From Polytrichum commune (lineage: Eukaryota; Streptophyta; Polytrichopsida; Polytrichales; Polytrichaceae), in contig OX485807.1 in assembly GCA_950295325.1 (NCBI GenBank), forward strand, positions 31,531,666-31,595,665: a stretch of DNA of 64,000 bases, read 5' to 3'. Numbering within the stretch: position 1 is the first letter of the stretch; every line of letters starts with the position of its first letter. The notes beneath the pieces were generated by a model. It did not search any database. It was not told the DNA's origin and saw only the letters and a list, made by a program, of their open reading frames with translations. Shown here piece after piece: positions 56,356-64,000 of this stretch. A program made the position numbers and the translations under genes.

Positions 56356-57479
56356 AAGGACCACGTCGCCACACGCTGGCCACCTTCGATCGAGCCCGCA
56401 GCAAGGCTCCGGAGCCCACCTCTTGCCACACAGGCGTGAACGACCCGCCCCCCGACTTCCCGCTCCAACACTCAGTGAGAGTAGCGAGCAAGGTAGGTTG
56501 GAGACAACACCTTCAAGGAGAGTGGCGAAGAGGGCAGGTTGGAGACACCACTTTGGGTTTGCTCCCCTCACAAACCCCACAAGCGAAAGTGATCAAGAAG
56601 AATACACCACCCGGGTTGCTAAATCAAACCCCCCATGCATTGCCATAGAGGAAAGGTGAGTACCTGACTTCGACGAGAGCGTGAGGCCTAACAGGGCACT
56701 GATCACTCCCAAACACCAAATATGGACACGCGGCCCGACCCGCGGCCACTATGGTAAATCATCAACACGTACGGTCTCCATGACAATTCGTGTCAGTCTC
56801 TTCAGCCGCCCACTTCTCACCCCCTGGGATGGGATGGACAACCTCCATTCCCCCAAATGATGGTCACCAAGATCTCCTACACGATCAAACCGATTGGTTT
56901 GGCTGAAGGTTGTCTGACACCACTGAGGATGCTCCAGAGGGACACCTTCAAGACGATCTTGAGGATCCCCTCAAAGGTCCCGTGGAATCCGAAACGTCCC
57001 CGGTTGAAGCTTCCACTCGTATGAGCGGAGAAGCCCGACGTTTTCCCCTCCGCAACACCCCTTCCGCCACGCAACAACGACATGCCCAACCGCTTCCGTC
57101 CTCTTAGCGACTGCGCTTGAAGCGACCCTCCCTCCGGTCCCTCACCGGCCAAACTCCCGCCATTCAGTCTTCAAAGACTTTATTGCCCAGTTGCGAAGCA
57201 CAACCTCGTCCCCGGATCCGATGCAAGCACTGGGACCCCCTCCTTGGGGACGGGCCCTCCCTCTCATAGGGAACGGGTGACCGTTTTCCCTCTCCCTCCC
57301 CTCTTCGGGCGTGTTTATTGCTTAGTTGATTTTCTTTTTGTTTATTAGTCTCAGTGGTAGTACCGACGTGGTCACCACGGGGCCCCCTTGGGGCCCTACC
57401 GGGCCAGGGCCTTGGTCTGGCCTCCCCTCGGGGATTGTAATTTGTTACCTACCATTTAACCTCGGTGAGGTCTTCACAT
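56356..57479 (+). other. 3' non-coding region of the LINE
   Basis: C-rich on the plus strand and without convincing coding potential. Near 57380-57440 it is very GC-rich (ggggcccccttggggcccta), which could fold into strong hairpins as in some LINE 3' ends recognised by their reverse transcriptase. The terminal sequence before the duplication is not A-rich. Confidence 0.5.
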
Positions 57480-57689
57480 CAAGGCTCTTAACCTTGTGGT
57501 CTAGGGTTCGAGCCCCTGGGGTGGCGAACTACCTAAGTTGGTTCTTTTCCTGCGGATTGAATTTGAAGTAAGTGGAATATGCAACTAACACAAGTGAGAT
57601 GTCCTGTTTTGAGAACTTTTTGTTGGAGTATATAGCTCATTAACAATACTATGTATATAATTGAAAAGTGGGTCTTTTGTAGTCACATG

Positions 57690-58445
57690 TCTTAATTGGA
57701 CGCTTAGGGTGTGTGGATCTTTTGTAGTTACACGTCTTAATTGAACCCTTAAGGTACATAGGCCTTATGTGGTCACTCTTCTAAATTGGACATCTATATT
57801 TGAGTAGTATGTGGCAAAGCTTGTAGTTAAGGAGGGGTACTATGGTGTTACAATGTTTACATAGACACCATACATGTTCAAGAGTTAACACAACTGGGTG
57901 AGTCTATGCAATGGTTCAAAGCAAAAAACATAATTTTCATTTTGACATCTCAACTCTAATCTTGAAACTTGAAACGACAACCTTTGTGATTTGCAATTGC
58001 TAACCCAATGAGACAATGCTTGATTTGATCCAATAGTAATAATGGTCTGTGGAGTTCACAGTAGAGTTCAATATACCTTTGTATATATATTTGAGTGACA
58101 AATGGCAAGGCTTGTTGTCAAGAGTGGACACCAAAAAAACACATGATACGTTGAGATGGAATTATGTGTTGAATACATAAATATCATTCTAGGTAGTTCC
58201 ATAGTTAACACAGTTGGGAAGGCCTATTGAATCACCTACAAAAGACAGAGATTGAATTTTCTTATGGACCTCTTCTAAATGTTTGCATCTCAACTCTAAT
58301 CATGAAACCAGGAAATGGCAATCTTTGTGACTTGCAGTTGCTCACTGGATGAGAAACTTCCGGATCCAATCCAACGGTCAGAATTGTCCGTACAGTGAGA
58401 AGTGCCCACAATAGGCTCACATACCTTATGGAAAGGTATGTCCCA
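57690..58445. repeat. dispersed repeat family R2, two adjacent units
   Basis: The first unit is about 57690-58080 (ccttatgtggtcactcttct, tctcaactctaatc, gatttgcaattgctaaccc). The second is about 58080-58445 (gacctcttctaaatg, gacttgcagttgctcactgg, atccaacggtcagaattgtc, aataggctcacatacctta). Both match 26640-27350 and 40110-40450. Paired units occur here and at 26640, suggesting the element often sits as a dimer. Confidence 0.65.
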
Positions 58446-58604
58446 TGCAGACCTTTTCTATGACAAGTATTTTCACAGGAGAGATCAGTGAGAAGAGAAA
58501 ACATCAAAATACACTCACCACTGACTCCGAATTGGATTTGGAGTACCGGTAGCTTAGTAAGTTCGGTTCTGGAAGAACATGGTGACTGGGGCTACCAGGA
58601 TCCA

Positions 58605-58850
58605 CCACTTTTTTTTTTAATGAACACATTCATTCAATAATTGAAAAATATTCAAATGAGGGCACATGCTTTCCGAACCTAGGCTGCAAGCTCCAACAGA
58701 ATCTCATAAAGCGTGGGAAAAAGGGAGCAGGAAGCTTATCATCGCCACACATCACTTTCTGACAAATAGATTCTCAAGCTTACCTGCCACCTCTTGAAAA
58801 CCTAATAATTAAGAGTGGAAACAGCCAACCGAGACTGTAGACACATCGAA
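58605..58850 (-). mobile_element. possible 3' end of a retroelement in reverse orientation
   Basis: Begins with a T run (58610-58619) followed by aatgaacacattcattcaat. Read on the minus strand this is a sequence ending in a poly(A)-like tail, a layout common for LINE 3' ends. No coding remnant or target duplication was confirmed. Confidence 0.3.
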
Positions 58851-58931
58851 GTCATATTTTGGACTTGGATTCACTTACTCCGGACAAGTCATCACATGAG
58901 GTAGAGTCAGGGTTCGGAGGATACATAGTCT

Positions 58932-58958
58932 TGATGATGATGATGATGATGATGATGT
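58932..58958 (+). repeat. (GAT)n microsatellite upstream of BASS4
   Basis: Nine consecutive GAT units lie about 480 bp before the chosen start codon of the BASS4-like gene. The surrounding 58850-59434 presumably holds its promoter and leader; no other element is evident there. Confidence 0.85.
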
Positions 58959-59434
58959 GGGACCGGAGCTTCCTTCCATGAGTGGTCCGGATTGGCATGG
59001 GTAGACTCTTCATCACATTATTCACTTCACACGTCGATTCTTAACATGTCTGCCTAATCCTCCCCGATTGCTCACATTCCATGAACAGAAATTCTGTAAT
59101 CCCGCCGAGTCGGAAGTTTGCAGATGACGAAGAGTAAAAGCACTCCCATGTCAAATTTGGACTTGAAAGATCATTAGCACAAAGCATGTGGAATGTCTTG
59201 TTTGTTTCCGGGATTTTGCCAAGAGAAAGTGCAGATTTCGAGTGTTGGGCCTGTATTAGGTCTTGGTAGAAAGCTCAAGAGGGTTTGTTTGTTCGGTTAG
59301 CTGATGATCTTCATCTTGGATCTGAGATCAAACTGCACAATGTTCTAGTTTGTCTTGTACAACATTGCGGAGTGTTTACAATTTAAGTGGAGAACAATTG
59401 GGTTACACCTCACCCTTGCTTGTTGTGGTGAGCT

Positions 59435-62400
59435 ATGGCGTTCTTCACCATGACGCTTCAACGCGCCGCCTTGCTAACTTCGTCGTCTTCTTTATATTCT
59501 TCCCATCGTCTTCCTTGTTATTGTTCCTTGACCAAGACAACAATTCGGAGGAATGCTGCCTGGAAGCAATCGGGAGCTTCATACCTCAAGAGTTTTGATG
59601 CGAAGATTCCAATTTTTTTGTCAACTAACAGCTCCGGTGCTCAACCGCGAGCTCTCCAGGTACATCATCAATTTTATCTTCGGAAACAATGTGGGTCATC
59701 AAGTTGTACATGCAGATGTTCCTGTTTTACGTCAATGTCACGGGTGAATGTCATTGTTTCATTTTCTTGAGAATGTATGACGCTTCGCATAGAAATCGGT
59801 CACTTTACCCATTTCTTAGAGTCTTCACAAACTAACCTGAAGAGAAGGCTGACCTCATAGAGCTGATGTTTGATTGAGGACATTGTTTAACAAAATGTGA
59901 GTAAGTTAGGTAGTCATGCCCCTTAAGTGTTTTGACCTTGATTTCAGCCAAGACATTTGTGACTTAATTTCCGTAGCATTGTAATGGTCACTACTTATTT
60001 GTGATTATGCCTACTTTCAAAACTGCTGAAGTCGTGGGAAGAAGTACCTTAGATTTGATCCCTACATGTGTGGAAGCTTTGTTCTGGTGCCCACATTTTT
60101 ATCCTACAACTGAGGATTTTTTGGTTTCGAAGAGTTCAAGGAAAGACTATGTTTTGGTGTACGCAGGGGCCTTTGAAGGTAACTTCTGGGGACGATGTTC
60201 AAGTGGATCATTTGGAAGCTACCACTAAGTGGATCGCGGACTTTGCAGTTGCAAATTTCCTACCCATTGGTCAGCAGTTCTCATCCTGACAGAGAATTAA
60301 GCTATTTGCCTAATTTCTGGTTTCAGTTGGCAAATATATCTAATGCAATTAATAGGGTGCCGCCACAAATGGTGACAACACACAATAGATTAAACAAAGA
60401 GATGAGAATTTTTAGGCAGCTTTGTAATGTGGAAGATCTTCTTCAGGTCCTAAGGTACTCCTAAATTCACCAATAGGTTTTTGGAATGGTGGGTTCTGGG
60501 TGCTGAAACTTGAGCAGTTTGGTCATCAGTGTAAACCTCTGAATAGATATTGAAGGGGATATATCATGCTTCTAAGATGCAAACTCATCTTCAACTAAAT
60601 TTTTCTTGTCAATATCTTGATTAACTGATAGTGGTTTTCGGGTAATGCGGGGTAGCCCTTATCACTGGAGTGCTTATTGGATTAGCATACCCACGCCCTG
60701 GGCAGATTATGCAGCAGTGGGGTGTTTCCAGATGGACCACATCTGCCATTTTTGTTATTTCTGGTGAGCTTAATTTTATTTATGTTCACATCAATCTGAT
60801 TCTGTGCAATTCAAGGACTAAACTTAAAAATCTGCTGGCTTGTTAGATATATTTGTGCCACTATCGGAATGTTTCATGGAAGCATATGTGCGTGCACTTG
60901 TGCTTTACAGTCTGACAAAGATATGAGACCATTCCTTGAGACTAAATATGAATCTGCATGAATAATTGTGGAGTGCAGGGTTGACCCTGAAGACCGGAGA
61001 TATTGTTAAAGCGGCCAAAGCATGGCCTGCTGCTTTATTTGGCGTGGTAGGAATATAAACTTGGTAGAGCAGTGTCTATTTGAAATACAAATCTGTATAT
61101 GTATGGGCGCAGTGTGCAAAGAGATTTTCATAACAATTATGTAGCAAAAAATTGCAACTTTCTTAGTGTTGAATGCTATCTTTATACATCTGGAAGTCGA
61201 ATTTACTGGCTGTTCTTATACATACAAGTTTGTGTATGTGGTAAATTCAGGTGTCGATTCTATTCATCACACCATTGGCTGCAATCCCAGTATTGCAACT
61301 ACAATTATCTCCTCGAGAGCTTGTCACAGGTATGCTTACATACATATTGTAAACCCTCAGGCTTCAGTTCAATGATTATGATCCACTTTGATCTGTGTAC
61401 TTGATGACTTTGAGGTCGTTTTTTAGGTTTAGTGATCCTTGTACGTTGTGATATTTGGGGTAAGCATTTGACATGGGTTTGACAAGGGCAGTGCAGGACT
61501 TGCAATCTTCTGTTGTGTACCCACCACTCTCTCTAGTGGCATATCTCTAACTCAGGTATGACATAAGGTTTCCCTCATATTTATATTTTAAATTGTTTTC
61601 CAACCATCATCAATCTCCTCTGAGGACGGTTGAGCCTTAATCTGATTGTTGTGTGGATGGTTGGGCAGCTGGTGGGAGCAAATACGGCATTGGCCTTAGC
61701 TTTGACCATCACTTCAAATCTTCTCGGAATTTTGACTGTGAGTACTTTTTAAAGTGGCAAACTTGAATTAACAATGGTGAAATTTCTCTTCAGGCTGTAA
61801 TGGTCATGCCAAGGATTTTTCTGACGTGCCCATTTCTGAGTGAAAATGTGGAGGCACATTAGCACCCATAATCAATAACCCTAGCCATGGCGTGACCACT
61901 ACTATTCTATTAAGGTGGATGGGTCTTAAATGGATACTTTATCTGACTAGCCAACTTATCCCAAGATATGAAACATGTGATAATAAGTACGAGATGGTCA
62001 GCAAATTGAAATCAAGGCTGGAGCCACTTTCCTCATAATTTTTGGAGCTCATATGAATATACAACTCTTACAGTTCATTATCCAAGTGAAGATTCTTGTG
62101 CTCATTAAATGGTCATATAGGTCCCCTCAATTATGTTGACTATTGCTTTGCTTCCCCCGCACTCTTTTCAACAGGATTGAAAAAATAAGAAGACATTATA
62201 TATCAATGTAACTTACATACATAAGTTACGGCTGCTATTTAGCTCTGCCTCGATGTCGACTTGGTATTCTCCGCAAACCTTTAACTCCTCAAATACAATA
62301 AAATGGTTATCATACTTTGAGCATGCAGTCCAATCTCTTGTAAACACATGTCTTTTTGGTATCTGTTCTTAGAGCCAGCACAAATCATACCACTAAAATA

Positions 62401-63886
62401 TAAGGATGTAACGTAAGGGTTTTCTACTTTACTGCATTAAAATCACATTCAAAGCTTCATCACGTTGGGACATCTTGATTTTGCCACAGAACTTGAAGGT
62501 TTGCTTTTCTGGAGTTTTTGCAGATGCCTTACATTTTGTCTACTTTGGTGGGCCGTACTGTTGGGGTTTCACTTCCAGCAGGGCCTCTTTTGAAAGCCTT
62601 GGTGGAGACCTTACTTGTACCACTTCTACTTGGCAAAGTAAGAATGACTTTCAGGAATAATCCAGTATGCTTTAGCCCAGGTGTAGATTTCAGGAAATAA
62701 CAATACACGTAGATGCGAAAGGCAAAAACTTGTAGTAAGAGTCAATCAACTGTAAGAGTTCCTCAGGCGATTGTGTATTCAGTCAGTATTGTTATTATGG
62801 TGTGGAAAATGCTAAGACTTTACGTGGTTGGTGTGTGCACAGCTGATTCGAGAATTATCAGGTTAGCAGGACCTTTTATAACCTCATGATTTAATATAGG
62901 CAAAATTATGAATGGCCATTTGTTACTGAACAAGAGCGAAATCCAGAGTTCAAGCTAAAACAGTTTTGGGGAGATTTGCTTTTTTAGGACCATTTCAATG
63001 TGAAGCAGAGGAAACATTTTCCTTCTGCACATGGGGAAAGTCCACTTTATAATTCTCGGTGCTTAATTTTTATCCTTGACATGTGCACTTGGATTTAGTG
63101 TAATGCTGAATTTCTGTGAATTTGCAGGGTGGGGGAGCTTTCTAGACCAGAGAAAGAAGAATTTGTCCATTTTAACCAGCTCCCTCCTTAGTCTGGTATG
63201 TGATAAGTTACCATTGGGTTGAATCTTTATAGGTTACTTCGAGTTGAGCATGATGCACAAGAATAATTGCAATGGTAGTACATTCTTTATCGCTATTGCA
63301 GGGATTGTTCAGATTACAAAAGCTTTCTACAGGTTCCATGGATGCAAACAAGTTGTTCAAGAGAGATGTTACTACAAATTGAGCCAAGCCAAATATTAAC
63401 TGCTGTTGCCTGTGGCATGTAAGTGTCAAACTTCTTCTCACATTCTTCACTCAATCCCTTCAATGCATGCACTGTGCGGAGGTGTGGGCCTGCGTTCTGT
63501 TATACAATGAAGTTTTAGGTTAGATCACTATCAAGATAGTTTTCTCATCTATCAGAATTGCATATATTGACGAAGGCAGATGTGTCAGCACATGACAATC
63601 TTCATCTACTCGTCATTGTCTTCATAAATTTTTGGATACCACCAAAAGACCTTCTGCAGATAAGGAATGATTTGGTTATGTCTGGTCAAAAACTTCTACA
63701 TGTCATCACGTGATTGGCTGGAACCTTCTAAAAGATGACATGGAAATTTGAATATGTTGCAGATGCATACATGCAGTCTATCTGGCATGGAATTCTGCAG
63801 TGATGTGGTACTTACCTGCGTACTGGGGAAATGAAGGGGGTGATCAAGTTTCGGCAGCACGTGCTGTAATTCTAGTGGCAAGCCAG
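59435..63886 (+). CDS. BASS4: BASS4-type plastid sodium/bile-acid-symporter family transporter, 3' end off-window
   Basis: Twelve exons with matching phases, 374 codons so far: 59435-59659, 60167-60269, 60656-60763, 60979-61046, 61251-61329, 61497-61555, 61669-61737, 62524-62637, 62843-62861, 63128-63195, 63333-63418, 63763-63886 (ends in ILVASQ at a GTGCAT donor). Exon 1 is Ser/Arg-rich with few acidic residues, as in a plastid transit peptide. The membrane core follows: LITGVLIGLAYPRPGQ, SAIFVISGLTLKTGDI, WPAALFGVVSILFITPLA, LSPRELVTGLAIFCCVPTTL, SSGISLTQLVGANTALALAL and TSNLLGILT. Later come VPLLLGK, VPWMQTSCSREMLLQIEPSQ and CIHAVYLAW. These blocks correspond to plant BASS4 (SBF-like family); its substrate is not established by sequence. 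Exon 9 is only 19 nt. The next exon, expected to start near KTLPV, lies beyond the window. Confidence 0.92.
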
Positions 63887-64000
63887 GTGCATTCTGCAGT
63901 GTTCCCTGCTGTGAATCAAGTCTATCTTTTTCTTCTCTGAATGCTAAGGAAGACGACACCTCAAAACTTTATACGGGAAAATGTTGGGCAAAATCTGTTG

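Larger units (their letters stand above)
50263..57479 (+). mobile_element. L1-like LINE inserted in a tRNA anticodon loop, 15-bp duplication
   Basis: Bounded by CAAGGCTCTTAACCT at 50248-50262 and 57480-57494, the duplicated anticodon arm of the tRNA gene. Contents in order: 5' leader, ORF1 with zinc-knuckle remnant, ORF2 endonuclease, a gap where the reverse-transcriptase core should be, zf-RVT region and C-terminal extension, a further short open frame, and a 1.1-kb 3' non-coding region. The 3' end (...ggtcttcacat) has no poly(A) or simple-repeat tail. The plus strand is markedly rich in A and C and poor in T, unlike the flanks. Stops and the missing core make it non-autonomous. Confidence 0.92.
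50222..57526 (+). pseudogene. tRNA-Lys(CUU) gene split by a LINE
   Basis: The 5' half is 50222-50262 (GCCGTCCTAGCTCAGTTGG..., with A-box TAGCTCAGTTGG) and the 3' half 57495-57526 (TGTGGTCTAGGGTTCGAGCC..., with B-box GGTTCGAGCC). Joined, they make 73 nt. The acceptor strands GCCGTCC and GGGTGGC pair at all seven positions (one G-T and one T-G). The anticodon arm AAGGCTCTTAACCTT carries CTT and the T stem TAGGG/CCCTG pairs with one wobble. A run of T after the gene (near 57549) could have been the pol III terminator. A- and B-boxes are now 7.2 kb apart, so the gene is silenced unless the insertion is absent in other alleles. Confidence 0.93.

Noticed and set aside
63293-63332. Starting BASS4 exon 11 at the earlier AG (TTGCAG near 63301)
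   Set aside because: Phase 0 from that site reads into TGA and loses the VPWMQ...LLLQIEPSQ block; the CTACAG acceptor at 63332 preserves both frame and homology.
1-64000. CRISPR arrays, bacterial operons, ribosome binding sites
   Set aside because: The window is plant nuclear DNA with spliceosomal introns; the short repeats seen are microsatellites, minisatellites or transposons.

Overview
The window comes from a land-plant nuclear genome. Three conserved plant genes are visible, interrupted by spliceosomal introns with ordinary GT-AG borders: a WAT1-related transporter, a STRUBBELIG-receptor-family LRR receptor-like protein, and a BASS4-type plastid transporter. A short run of the plant-type telomere repeat CCCTAAA also occurs. 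Intergenic DNA is AT-rich and crowded with decayed transposons. I cannot assign the lineage from sequence alone; the proteins do not read like close copies of familiar flowering-plant versions, so a non-flowering lineage is possible but unproven.

Layout. 1-1.75 kb: 5' end of a WAT1-like gene on the minus strand (two exons, rest off the left edge). 2-8 kb: small inverted-repeat elements and a decayed LINE. 8.65-12.6 kb: a hAT transposase gene, nearly intact apart from one in-frame stop, behind a GC-rich leader. 12.9-27 kb: a nest of MITEs, SINEs, a minisatellite, foldback elements and a stretch with a recurrent 12-bp palindrome. 27.4-33.2 kb: a heavily decayed Ty3/gypsy element with a 1.6-kb nested insertion. 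33-40.4 kb: further MITEs and unrecognised AT-rich DNA. 41.3-49.4 kb: complete SRF receptor gene, up to 16 exons. 50.2-57.5 kb: a 7.2-kb LINE inserted inside a tRNA-Lys(CUU) gene. 57.7-58.8 kb: dispersed repeats. 59.4-63.9 kb: first twelve exons of BASS4, running off the right edge.

The most striking object is the LINE inside the tRNA gene. The two tRNA halves, 7.2 kb apart, join into a complete 73-nt tRNA-Lys whose acceptor stem pairs fully. The LINE is flanked by a 15-bp duplication of the anticodon stem-loop. It has an ORF1 with a zinc-knuckle remnant, an AP-endonuclease domain and a C-terminal zf-RVT region, but its reverse-transcriptase core is missing. It also carries an extra 3' open frame of unknown function and has no poly(A) tail.

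The three host genes have no evident joint function and each is its own transcription unit. Several transposon copies provide internal evidence for their insertions: exact target duplications, and in two cases an unfilled paralogous site elsewhere in the window.
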